A DNA stretch of 37,763 bases. Origin: an uncultured Planctomycetaceae bacterium. Its GTDB lineage: Bacteria > Planctomycetota > Planctomycetia > Pirellulales > UBA1268. Of the stretch, positions 18,833 to 28,184 are shown piece by piece. The notes below the pieces were generated by a model, which saw only the letters and a program-made list of their open reading frames with translations, searched no databases and was not told the origin of the DNA. A program made the position numbers and the translations under genes. The stretch lies in the NCBI GenBank assembly GCA_903831155.1, contig CAIKWU010000427.1, forward strand, positions 1-37,763, in the 5' to 3' direction. Each line of letters opens with the position of its first letter. The stretch's first letter is position 1.

Positions 18833-20266
18833 TCAGGCAAAGAGGTCGACGACGGGCTTTCCCTTGCCGTCCTCGGTGGCATAGAAGGGCCGATTCTCGA
18901 TGTCGAACACCGTCTTCGGGCTGATGCCCATGGCGGTGAAGAGCGTGGCGTGGAGGTCGGAGATCGTCACCGGGTTCTCGATGGCCAGGCAGGGCCGCTC
19001 GTCGGCCGTCCGGCCGTGGACGAAGCCCCGCTTCATCCCGCCGCCGAAGAGCACCACCGTGGAGCCGCCGGTGAAGTGCCGGTGCTGGCCATAGTGCTCC
19101 GGCTTCTGCAGAAAATCCTTCGGCGAACTGGCCTGATCCTTCGCGTCCGAACCGGGCTGGCCCTCCGTGATCATGTCGCGGCTGAACTCGCTGGCGATCA
19201 CCACCAGCGTGCGGTCGAGCAGGCCGCGGGCCTCGAGGTCGCGGACGAGCGTGGCGATCGGGCGATCGATCATGGTGTGGAGCTTCTGCATTCGCTCGTG
19301 GCCCCGCTCGTGCGTGTCCCAGTGCACGAAGGGAACGTATTCCGTCGTCACCTCGACGTAGCGGGCGCCGTGCTCGACGAGCCGGCGGGCCAGCAGGCAG
19401 CCGCGGCCGAACCGGCCGTCTTCGCCGCCGATGTCGTACCGCTCCTGCACCTCCTTGGGCTCGAGGGTGATGTCGAAGGCGTCGCGCTCCCGGGCAGCCA
19501 GCAGCCGATGGGCGTTCTCGAGGCTCCGCAGCATCGACTCCTGATGGTGGTCGCTCGTGAACTCGCCCCGCGGCGACGACCTGAGGAGATCCTTGTAGCG
19601 GGCGTAGCGGGCCGAGAACCGGCCGGGGTCCATGCCCTGCGGGGGCCGCACCGCGAGGGCCGCCTGTTCGGGATGGGGAAGGTTCATGGGGCCGAACTCG
19701 CTGCCGAAGAAGCCGCCGGTGGTGAACGCCTTGATCTCCTCGTTCTCACCGATCCCCTCGAGCCGCTGGCCGATGTTCACGAAGGCCGGCATCACGGGAT
19801 TCCGCGGCCCGAGCACGCGGCTCATCCAGGCGCCGATGTGCGGGCAGGCGACCGTCTGCGGCGGAACGTAGCCCGTGTGCCAGTGGTACTGGTGCCGCGA
19901 GTGGAGGATGCTGCCGAGATCGGGCTGGACGTGCGAGCGGACGAGCGTGGCCCGGTCGAGCACCGCGGCGATCTCCGGCAGGCCGTCGCAGATCTGCACG
20001 CCGTCGAGGGCCGTGGGGATCGCGGGAAAGGTGCTGATCACGTCGGCCACGGCGAGGCCCGGCTCGAAGGGCCGGTAACGCTTGGGATCGAACGTGTCGG
20101 GGGCGGCCATGCCCCCGGCCATCCAGAGCACGATGATGGCGTCGGCGGTCGGGGTCGGATGGACGACCGTCGCGTCGGCGGAACCGCGGGCTCTCGGCTC
20201 GGGCAGTGCGAGCGTGGCGGCAGCGGCGGCGGACAGGCTTCGGAGCAGGTCGCGGCGGGTGTGCAT
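18833..20266 (-). CDS. DUF1501 domain-containing protein, Tat-type signal
   Basis: MHTRRDLLRSLSAAAAATLALPEP; IIVLWMAGGMAAPDTFDPK; HSRHQYHWHTGYVPPQ; HMIDRPIATLVRDLEARGLLDRTLVVIASEFSR; FTGGSTVVLFGGGMKRGFVHGRT. Confidence 0.9.
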   Translation of the reverse strand: MHTRRDLLRSLSAAAAATLALPEPRARGSADATVVHPTPTADAIIVLWMAGGMAAPDTFDPKRYRPFEPGLAVADVISTFPAIPTALDGVQICDGLPEIAAVLDRATLVRSHVQPDLGSILHSRHQYHWHTGYVPPQTVACPHIGAWMSRVLGPRNPVMPAFVNIGQRLEGIGENEEIKAFTTGGFFGSEFGPMNLPHPEQAALAVRPPQGMDPGRFSARYARYKDLLRSSPRGEFTSDHHQESMLRSLENAHRLLAARERDAFDITLEPKEVQERYDIGGEDGRFGRGCLLARRLVEHGARYVEVTTEYVPFVHWDTHERGHERMQKLHTMIDRPIATLVRDLEARGLLDRTLVVIASEFSRDMITEGQPGSDAKDQASSPKDFLQKPEHYGQHRHFTGGSTVVLFGGGMKRGFVHGRTADERPCLAIENPVTISDLHATLFTAMGISPKTVFDIENRPFYATEDGKGKPVVDLFA

Positions 20267-20289
20267 GGTGCGTCCTCGTCGGCGTGGGG

Positions 20290-22740
20290 TCAGCGGATCA
20301 GTTGAAACTCGGGAAGCATGACGACCGCCCAGAGCAGGTCGGCCACGCTCCCTGCCGTGGGGGCGTTGCCGACGATCGCGGCCGCGGCCGCCGCCTCCTC
20401 GGGAGACGGGGGGCGAGCCACCGCGGCGAGGAAGATCGCATCGACGACCCGCTCCGGGGTGGGGCCGTGCTGTTCGAGGATGGCCGCCCCGCCCCGGGCG
20501 AACTCGTCGGCGAGGCTCTGCTCGTTGGCGAGCCGGATCGCCTCGAGCGTCGTCAGGTCGAGCGGTCGGCTCGTCACCACCTGGTCGCGATTGGGCCGTC
20601 CGAGCGCGGCCATCAGGGGCGTCGCCTTCACCAGTGACGCCCGCACCATCGGCATCGTGTCGGGAGCGAGCCCGTGCCGCAGGTGGTCGGCGAACGCGGG
20701 CATGCCCCCCGCCCACGTCTCCTGCTCCTTCACCACGGACGCCGCGGCCCAGTCGGTCGGCTCGCGGCCCTTCGGATAGCCGCCGTTCGCGCCTGGCATC
20801 GACGCTGTCCACTCCCAGTCGCCGTCGCTGGGGATGGTGACGGTGGAGCCGTCGGCACACCTCACCCGGATCTCGACGATCACGGCCGCCGGCCCCCCGG
20901 CCGCCGCGTTCGCGGCGGTCACGACCACCTGGTTCTCGCCCTCGCGAAGCCTCGCGGCGACGAGTTCCCGCACCGGCTTCCGCCAATCCCGGCACGTCGG
21001 CCCCTTCTTGCCGTTGAGCCACAGCGTCGCCTCGTTGTCGGCGGCGATCACGGCGACGGCGTGCACGGCGGCCGCCGGAAGCGTGAACGTGCGGCGGAAG
21101 GTCCGCTGCTCGCCGGGGACGGAGGCGGCTCGGTCGTTCGACCAGATCCACGCGGCCGACGGCCGCACGGCATCCGCGTCGGAAGGCGGATCGAAGCGGA
21201 GCACATCCGCATCGGGCGTGGTGGGCGCGGTCGACGTGAGCTGCCAGACGGCGTCGGTGAACTGCTCGGCCGTCATCCGCCGCGGCAGCGGCCCCTCGAA
21301 CACGAACTCGCCCCCGGACGAACGCTCGGGCACGGCAGGAGTCGTCGCACCGTAGGCCTCGGAGGTGGCGATCGTCTCGAGCACGTGCTTCACGTCCCAG
21401 CCGTGCTCCACGAGGTCGGAGGCGAGCATCTCCAGCAGATCCTCGCTCCACGGGGCGGTCCGCAGGCTGTCAACGGGATGCACGAGGCCCCGCCCCATGA
21501 GCCGGTGCCAGAGACGGTTGACCAGTGTCCGCGACAGCCACCCGTTCTCGGGCCGCGTCATCAGGGCCGCCAGCTGCTCGAGCCGCTGGTCCGGGGCCGC
21601 CGCGGCATCGACCTGCCCGAGCTCGGCGAACGGCCATGCCGGCGTCGCCATCGCGCCCGTCGCCTTCTCGCAGCGGTGCAGCTCGAGGGGCGTCGGCGAC
21701 GCCACGGCCGCCAGCCCGTAGGTCTGCGCCAGCGTCCAGCGGTCCACGAAGGAGTCGTGGCAGCTCGCGCACTTGAGGTTGATGCCGAGGAACGTCTGGC
21801 CGACGTTCTGGGCGAACTGGATCGGCACAGCCTGGCTGGCGTTGACCGTGCCCCGCCAGACGATGCCCTCGATGAAACCCCGCGACTCGGGCTTCGGCGC
21901 AACCAGCTCGCGGACGAATCGATCGAAGGGCTTGTTCTCCACCAGCGAGCGATGCAGCCAGGCCGTGATCTGCCGGCGGCCCCCGGTGATGTAGCCGGTG
22001 CCGGTGTAGTCGTTGCGGAGCAGGTCGTTCCAGAACGACAACCAGTGCTCCGCGTAGGCGAGCTTCCCGGGATCGCCGAGCAGTTCGCGAACGAGCATCG
22101 CTCGCTTGTCGGCCGCGGGGTCGGCCACGAAGCGCTCGACACGCCCCGGATCGGGCAGCAGGCCCGTGAGGTCGAGGCTCGCCCGGCGGACGAACGTGCG
22201 GTCGTCGCACCGCGGAGGTCGCTTGATGCCCCTCGCGGCCTGCCAGGCATCGACGATCCGGTCGACGGGGTTGGTTCGCCCATCCACGGCCGGGGGCAGG
22301 CTCACGGGCCGCAGCGCCAGGGGCGGCTCCCACGACGACCGCTCGAAGGCGAAGCCCGGCTCCCAGGCGGCGCCTTCGGCGATCCAACGTCGCAGCACCT
22401 CCACCGCCTCCGGCGGCACCGGATCGCCCTCGCTCGGCATCCTCAGGTCGGGGTCGTCGCTCGTGATGCGGCGGATGATCTCGCTGGCGTCCGCCCGGCC
22501 GGCCACGAGCCCGGGAACGTCCGTGTCGCCTCCCGCCAGCAGGTCGTCGCGGGTGTTCATCGAGAAGCCACCCTGCCGGGCATCGCCGATGTGGCATTCC
22601 CCGCAGTGCTTCCTGAGCAGCGGCACCACGTCGTGGGCGAAGTCCACCGCCTCCGCGGGCACGATCGTCGACTGGACCGCCCACGCCGCCACGGCGGCTG
22701 CTCGAAGCAGCGACGTCAGGCGTCGGTGTCGGAAAACCAT
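20290..22740 (-). CDS. PSCyt1/DUF1549/DUF1553 cytochrome-like protein with an inserted beta-sandwich domain
   Basis: Start MVFRHRRLTSLL at 22740. FAHDVVPLLRKHCGECHIGDARQGGFSMNTRDDLLAGGD; RCDDRTFVRRASLDLTGLLPDP; NLKCASCHDSFVDRWTLAQTYGLAAV; WLSRTLVNRLWHRLMGRGLVHPVDSLR; C-terminal LLWAVVMLPEFQLIR. Confidence 0.9.
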   Translation of the reverse strand: MVFRHRRLTSLLRAAAVAAWAVQSTIVPAEAVDFAHDVVPLLRKHCGECHIGDARQGGFSMNTRDDLLAGGDTDVPGLVAGRADASEIIRRITSDDPDLRMPSEGDPVPPEAVEVLRRWIAEGAAWEPGFAFERSSWEPPLALRPVSLPPAVDGRTNPVDRIVDAWQAARGIKRPPRCDDRTFVRRASLDLTGLLPDPGRVERFVADPAADKRAMLVRELLGDPGKLAYAEHWLSFWNDLLRNDYTGTGYITGGRRQITAWLHRSLVENKPFDRFVRELVAPKPESRGFIEGIVWRGTVNASQAVPIQFAQNVGQTFLGINLKCASCHDSFVDRWTLAQTYGLAAVASPTPLELHRCEKATGAMATPAWPFAELGQVDAAAAPDQRLEQLAALMTRPENGWLSRTLVNRLWHRLMGRGLVHPVDSLRTAPWSEDLLEMLASDLVEHGWDVKHVLETIATSEAYGATTPAVPERSSGGEFVFEGPLPRRMTAEQFTDAVWQLTSTAPTTPDADVLRFDPPSDADAVRPSAAWIWSNDRAASVPGEQRTFRRTFTLPAAAVHAVAVIAADNEATLWLNGKKGPTCRDWRKPVRELVAARLREGENQVVVTAANAAAGGPAAVIVEIRVRCADGSTVTIPSDGDWEWTASMPGANGGYPKGREPTDWAAASVVKEQETWAGGMPAFADHLRHGLAPDTMPMVRASLVKATPLMAALGRPNRDQVVTSRPLDLTTLEAIRLANEQSLADEFARGGAAILEQHGPTPERVVDAIFLAAVARPPSPEEAAAAAAIVGNAPTAGSVADLLWAVVMLPEFQLIR

Positions 22741-23072
22741 CACAGCGTCCCTGTCGGCCACCGCAGCCGTCTCCTTCTCGGTCCTCGAAGAGTTTACCGT
22801 TGCCGCGCACTCCGCCGACCTCGAACCGGCCCCAACGGCGAATCGCCATCGTGCCCGCCCCGGACCGCCGGCTGCCTTCGGATTGGGCAACGGCCGCTCG
22901 TTTCCCGGGACGGCCCCTGGGGACGCCCGACGCCGGGCCCCGGGGACGGGAGCGGTTTTCAGCGGAGGAAACGGCGTCCGGCCCCAACGAGCCCGCGGGC
23001 GTTCTTCCCGGCGCGGGGTTTGCAAGTACAACCGTCAGGACCTCCGGCCTCTCCCCACCTTCGGCCTCCCGC

Positions 23073-25856
23073 GTGTCGCTCTCCACCGCCGCCCCCGTGG
23101 CCCACGACGAACTCCTCCGCCGCGACGTGCGGTTCCTGGGGGACATGCTCGGATCCGTGATCCGGGAGCTCGCCGGGCACGAAGCCGATGCCCTCGTGGA
23201 GGAAGTCCGACGACTCGCCCGCGAGCGGCGTCAGGGCCGGCACGACGCCGAGCCGGCGCTCGCCGCCAGGATCGAGTCACTCGACGACCACCAGGCCACG
23301 ATCGTGGCCCGCGCCCTCGGCATCTTCTTCGACCTCTCCAACATCGCGGAGGATCGCCAGCGGATCCGGGTGCTCCGTGACCGCGAGCGGATGCGGCATC
23401 CCGAACCGCTCGGCGAGTCGCTCGCCGCCGCCATCGCGGAACTGAAAACACTCGGAGCCCCGGCCGACGACGTCCAGCGGGTGCTCGATCGCCTCGCGGT
23501 GGAGCTCGTGTTCACCGCCCACCCCAGCGAGGCGAAGCGGCGGTCGATTCGCGCCAAGCTGAGGCGGATGCGGCGGAGCCTGCAGGAATTCGACTCGACC
23601 GATCTGCTGCCCCGGGAGCGGGCCCGCCACGAGGCCGACATGCGGAGCGAGCTGGTGCTCCTCTGGCAGACCGAGTTTCTCCGCCCTACGCGGCCCACGG
23701 TGCTCGACGAGGTGGACCGCGGCCTGTCGATCATGCCCCGCCTCTGGGAGGCGGTGCCGCAGGTGCATGCCGCGCTGCGGCGGGCCGTGGCCGAGCACTA
23801 CCCCGGCCATGCGTTTCACGTGCCGGCCTTCCTTTCCTTCGGCTCGTGGATGGGGGGCGACCGCGACGGCAATCCTTTCGTCACCGCCGACGTCACCGCC
23901 GCGACGCTCGTGACGCTTCGCGACGCCGCGATCGACGGTCACCTCGCCTGGTGCGACCGCCTTCACGATCTGCTCACGGTCTCGATCCACGTGGCCGACG
24001 GCGCCCGCCCCCTCACCGAGCAGCTCGCGGAGATCGGCCGCCGCTGGCCCGAGATCGCCGCCGCCATCGAGCCGATCCCCGACCACGAGACCTACCGCCG
24101 CTGGATCCGCATGATCCGCACGCGGCTGGTTGCCTCACGGCTGGAGGCGCCGGGCGCCGCAGGGGCCGCCTGGGCCTACCGCGACGGCGGCGACCTCGAG
24201 GCCGATCTCCTCCCGCTGCTCGACGCCCTCCGACGCGACCGGTGTCTCGCCGACGACTCCCCCGCCCAGGCCTGGTGGGATCTCGCCCGCACCTTCGGAC
24301 TTCACATGACGCGGCTCGACGTCCGCCAGGATGCCCGGGCCTACCGCGAGATCATGGGCGACATCCTCGCCGCCGCGGGAATCGTGGCCGACGCCGCCGC
24401 CTACGAGTCGCTCGACGACGCCGGCCGCGCGGAGGTGCTCGCGGCATCGCTCGCCACCGTGGGCGACGTTCCCGAGGAGGGCCTGCGGCCCCTGGCCCTC
24501 GACTCGCTTCGGCTCTTCCGCATGCTGCACGCGGCGAGCGCCCGCTTCGGCCCCCGCTGCCTCGGCGGCGCCGTCGTGAGCCTCACCCGCTGCCCGGCCG
24601 ACGTGCTCTCGGTGCTCTGGCTGTGGCGATGGGCGCAGGGCCGGGCGGCCGCGGCGGGCGAGCGGGTCGCCGAGAGCGACATCGCGGTCGTGCCGCTCTT
24701 CGAGAAGATCAACGACCTCGCCCACGCGCACGAGACCCTGTCGGCGATTCTCGACGTGCCCGCCTACCGCGACCATCTCCGCGGGCGGTCCGACCGGCAG
24801 GTCGTGATGGTGGGCTACTCCGACAGCACCAAGGACGGCGGGTATCTCTCGGCCTGCTGCGGGCTGCAGAACGCCCAGAGCAACCTGCATGCGGCCGCAG
24901 CCGCCCGCGGCGTGGCCCTCACGTTTTTCCATGGTCGAGGCGGCTCGCTCGGCCGTGGCGGCGGGCCGGCGGCCCGCGGCATCCTTTCCCTCCCCTCCGA
25001 GACGCTCGACGGGTCGCTGCGGCTCACCGAGCAGGGCGAGGTGCTCGCGGAGCGGTACGACGATTCCGAGATTGCCCGCCGGCACCTCGAACAGGTCACC
25101 TGGGCCACGCTCGTCGCCTCGAGCGTGCGGCGGACCGAGCCGAAGCCCGAATGGACCGCGATCGCCGAGCGGATGGCAGAGCGTTCGTTCGCCTCCTACC
25201 GCGAGCTGGTCGATCAGCCCGGTTTCATCGGCTACTTCTCCCAGACCACGCCGATCGACGAGATCGAGACCCTCCCGATCGCCTCGCGGCCCTCCCGCCG
25301 CCGCGGCGAGCGGACGCTCGACGACCTCCGGGCGATACCCTGGGTGTTCGCCTGGACGCAGAGCCGCTGCATGATCCCGGCCTGGTACGGCCTCGGCACG
25401 GCGCTCACCGAGGTGAAGTACGACGACCGCCGCGCCTGGCAGGCGATCTGCGACATGTACCGCCAGTGGCCCTTCTTTCAGGCCACCATCGACAACGCCA
25501 CGCTGGCCCTCGCCAAGGCCGACATGGTGATCGCCCAGCGGTATTCGGAGCTGGCCACCGACGACGATGCCCGGCGGCGGATCTGGCAGCGGATCGCCGC
25601 GGAGCGCGACCGCACCCGGCAGGCGATCCTCGACATCGTCGGCGGCGGCGAACTGCTCGCCACCACCCCCTGGTTCCAGCGGTCGATCGAGGCCCGCAAC
25701 CCGTCGATCGATCCGCTCAACCTGATCCAGATCGAGTTCATGCGGCGGCGGCGGGCGGAGCTCGAGGCCGATCCGACGTCGCCCGGCGACCACCACCGCG
25801 AGCTGCTGCGGCTCTGCGTGCAGGGTATCGCCGCCGGCATGCGGACCACGGGATAG
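23073..25856 (+). CDS. ppc: Phosphoenolpyruvate carboxylase
   Basis: VFTAHPSEAKRRSIRAKLRRMRRSL; FLSFGSWMGGDRDGNPFVT; VMVGYSDSTKDGGYLSACCGLQNAQ; FFHGRGGSLGRGGGPAARGI; C-terminal GIAAGMRTTG. GTG at 23073 is proposed as the start; the ORF extends open to 22800. Confidence 0.95.
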   Translation: MSLSTAAPVAHDELLRRDVRFLGDMLGSVIRELAGHEADALVEEVRRLARERRQGRHDAEPALAARIESLDDHQATIVARALGIFFDLSNIAEDRQRIRVLRDRERMRHPEPLGESLAAAIAELKTLGAPADDVQRVLDRLAVELVFTAHPSEAKRRSIRAKLRRMRRSLQEFDSTDLLPRERARHEADMRSELVLLWQTEFLRPTRPTVLDEVDRGLSIMPRLWEAVPQVHAALRRAVAEHYPGHAFHVPAFLSFGSWMGGDRDGNPFVTADVTAATLVTLRDAAIDGHLAWCDRLHDLLTVSIHVADGARPLTEQLAEIGRRWPEIAAAIEPIPDHETYRRWIRMIRTRLVASRLEAPGAAGAAWAYRDGGDLEADLLPLLDALRRDRCLADDSPAQAWWDLARTFGLHMTRLDVRQDARAYREIMGDILAAAGIVADAAAYESLDDAGRAEVLAASLATVGDVPEEGLRPLALDSLRLFRMLHAASARFGPRCLGGAVVSLTRCPADVLSVLWLWRWAQGRAAAAGERVAESDIAVVPLFEKINDLAHAHETLSAILDVPAYRDHLRGRSDRQVVMVGYSDSTKDGGYLSACCGLQNAQSNLHAAAAARGVALTFFHGRGGSLGRGGGPAARGILSLPSETLDGSLRLTEQGEVLAERYDDSEIARRHLEQVTWATLVASSVRRTEPKPEWTAIAERMAERSFASYRELVDQPGFIGYFSQTTPIDEIETLPIASRPSRRRGERTLDDLRAIPWVFAWTQSRCMIPAWYGLGTALTEVKYDDRRAWQAICDMYRQWPFFQATIDNATLALAKADMVIAQRYSELATDDDARRRIWQRIAAERDRTRQAILDIVGGGELLATTPWFQRSIEARNPSIDPLNLIQIEFMRRRRAELEADPTSPGDHHRELLRLCVQGIAAGMRTTG

Positions 25857-25905
25857 CCGCCGGCACCGTGGCCGCGATTGCAGCCACACGAGGAGGAGCG
25901 ACGCG

Positions 25906-27237
25906 ATGACCGCGAGGATCACGATGAGCGATCTGGCGGTGATCACCCTCGGGGAGTGCCGGATCGACTCGCCACTGCGGCCGTTGATCGAGTCTCGCAG
26001 GACCAATGTCCACTACGTCGAAGAGGACGATCGCGTGCTCTTCGCCGACACGGCGAGCCTGGTGGCCGCGGCGGGTGTGCGGGCCGAGGCCTTGCCGGGC
26101 TTCGAGCCCGCCGGCCCCCGCAAGGCGATCTTCTTCGATCCCCCGAAGATGCGGGTCGGCATCGTCACCTGCGGCGGGCTCTGCCCGGGCATCAACGACG
26201 TGATCCGAGGCCTGGTGATGGAACTCTCGTTCCACTACGGCGTGCAGCGGATCTACGGCTTCCGCAACGGCTACCAGGGATTCATCCCCAAGTACGGCCA
26301 CGACGTGATGGACCTGACCCCCGAGGTGGTCTCCGGCATCGACGAGGACGGCGGCACGATCCTCGGCACGTCCCGGGGCGGCCAGGACGCGGGCGAGATC
26401 GTCGACTGCCTCGAGCGGATGAACATTTCCGCCCTGTTCGTGATCGGCGGCGACGGCACCCTCCGCGGCGCGATGCAGATCGCGGCCACCGCCCTCGACC
26501 GCGGCACGAGGATCGCGGTCGTCGGGATCCCCAAGACGATCGACAACGACATCCCCTACATCGACCAGAGCTTCGGCTTCCAGACCGCGTTCAGCGAGGC
26601 CACGAAGTCGATCCGCTCGGCCCACGTCGAGGCCAAGGCCTCGCCCAACGGGGTCGGTCTCGTGAAGCTCATGGGACGCCACTCGGGATTCATCGCCTGC
26701 TACGCGTCGCTCGCCGAGCCCGACGCCAACTACGTGCTGATCCCTGAGGTGCCGTTCGCGCTCGAAGGTCCGGGCGGCTTTCTCGCCCATCTGCTGGAGC
26801 GGGTCCGCCGGCGGGGCCACGCGGTGATCGTCGCGGCCGAGGGGGCGGGGCAGGACCTCGTCCAGGATGCCGGCACGGGGGTCGATGCCTCGGGCAACAG
26901 GAGGCTCGCCGACATCGGCACATTCCTGAAGGGCAGGATCACCGACCACTTCGCAACCGCGGGCGTGGAACTCAACCTCAAGTACATCGACCCGAGCTAC
27001 GCGATCCGCAGCGTGGAGGCGAACCCCTACGACAGCGTCTACTGCCTCAGGCTCGCGCAGAACGCCGTCCACGCCGCAATGGCGGGGCGGACGGGCATGG
27101 TGGTGGGCCGCTGGCGGGGCCGCTTCGTGCACATCCCCATGGCCCTTGCGGTCAGCCACCGAAACCAGGTGGAGCCAAGCGGCGACCTCTGGCTCTCGGT
27201 CCTGGAGGCTACTGGCCAGCCGCGAACGTTTTCCTAG
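25906..27237 (+). CDS. 6-phosphofructokinase (long-form/plant-trypanosomatid-like clade, probably ATP-dependent)
   Basis: VGIVTCGGLCPGINDVIRGLV; LFVIGGDGTLRGA; VVGIPKTIDNDIPYIDQSFGFQTAF; VKLMGRHSGFIA; YIDPSYAIRS. AGGAGGAG Shine-Dalgarno upstream of ATG. Confidence 0.93.
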   Translation: MTARITMSDLAVITLGECRIDSPLRPLIESRRTNVHYVEEDDRVLFADTASLVAAAGVRAEALPGFEPAGPRKAIFFDPPKMRVGIVTCGGLCPGINDVIRGLVMELSFHYGVQRIYGFRNGYQGFIPKYGHDVMDLTPEVVSGIDEDGGTILGTSRGGQDAGEIVDCLERMNISALFVIGGDGTLRGAMQIAATALDRGTRIAVVGIPKTIDNDIPYIDQSFGFQTAFSEATKSIRSAHVEAKASPNGVGLVKLMGRHSGFIACYASLAEPDANYVLIPEVPFALEGPGGFLAHLLERVRRRGHAVIVAAEGAGQDLVQDAGTGVDASGNRRLADIGTFLKGRITDHFATAGVELNLKYIDPSYAIRSVEANPYDSVYCLRLAQNAVHAAMAGRTGMVVGRWRGRFVHIPMALAVSHRNQVEPSGDLWLSVLEATGQPRTFS

Positions 27238-28135
27238 GCCAAGCGGCGGCCCCGCCCACCGCGATCAGGCCGACGATCACACCCGTCGCGAGATCGGTGC
27301 CCTTCGTCGCCACCAGGCTCCACCAGGTGCCGCCGTCCGGACCATGGGCGGCCGCATGCCCCATCAGCCGGCTCACGGTCTCGTGGATCCACGGCAGGCC
27401 ATGCGCGATGATCCCGCCGCCCACGAGGAACATGGCGAGCGTGCCCGCGATCGAGAGCACCCGCATGAGGACCGGCGCCGCGCCGAGGAGCATTCGACCG
27501 ATGCCGCGGCTGATGCGGCCGCCCCGGATGAGCACCGCTCCCAGGTCGTCGAGCTTGATGATCGCGGCCACGAGCCCGTAGACGCCGATGGTCATGGCCA
27601 CGGCGACCGCCGCGAGCACGCCCACCTGCACGGCCAGGGGCATGCCCGCCACCACGCCCAGCGCGATCACGATGATCTCGCCCGAGAGGATGAAGTCGGT
27701 CCGGATCGCGCCCGCGATCCGCGTCCGCTCGGAATCGGTGCCCTCTGCCGGGCCGGGAACCGCATGCGGGTCCTCCGTCGGCGGATCGCCGTGGCGGGCC
27801 ATCCGCAGGGCGTTGTGGAGCACCTTCTCGACGCCCTCGTAGCAGAGGTAGGCGCCGCCCGCCATCAGGATCGGCATGATCGCCCACGGTGCCAGCAGGC
27901 TCACCGCCAGCGCGATCGGCACCAGGATCAGCTTGTTGACGGCGGAGCCCCTCGCCACGGCAAGGATCACCGGCAGTTCGCGTTCCGCCTGCACGCCCGC
28001 GATCTGCTTCGCGTTGAGGGCGAGGTCGTCGCCCACCACGCCCGCCGTCTTGGCCGCGGCAACCTTCGTCATGGTGCCCACGTCGTCGAGCACCGACGCG
28101 ATGTCGTCGAGCAGCATCAGCAGGCTGGCAGGCAT
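27209..28135 (-). CDS. DUF808 (YedI-like) membrane protein
   Basis: MPASLLMLLDDIASVLDDVGTMTKVAAAKTAGVVGDDLALNAKQ; ILMAGGAYLCYEGVEKVLH; RTDFILSGEIIVIALGVVAGMPL; PWIHETVSRL. Confidence 0.88.
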   Translation of the reverse strand: MPASLLMLLDDIASVLDDVGTMTKVAAAKTAGVVGDDLALNAKQIAGVQAERELPVILAVARGSAVNKLILVPIALAVSLLAPWAIMPILMAGGAYLCYEGVEKVLHNALRMARHGDPPTEDPHAVPGPAEGTDSERTRIAGAIRTDFILSGEIIVIALGVVAGMPLAVQVGVLAAVAVAMTIGVYGLVAAIIKLDDLGAVLIRGGRISRGIGRMLLGAAPVLMRVLSIAGTLAMFLVGGGIIAHGLPWIHETVSRLMGHAAAHGPDGGTWWSLVATKGTDLATGVIVGLIAVGGAAAWPRKTFAAGQ

Positions 28136-28184
28136 CGTTGATCCCTCCACGAGGCGCCGCACGCGGCGGACGGCCGCTGCAGGC

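Noticed and set aside
20674-23160. 828-aa plus-strand ORF opposite the DUF1549/DUF1553 gene
   Set aside because: Composition-driven open frame with no domain signature.
23846-25909. 687-aa ORF in another frame of ppc, and the 623-aa antisense ORF 24135..26006
   Set aside because: Both overlap the unambiguous ppc frame and are Arg/Pro-rich shadow ORFs.
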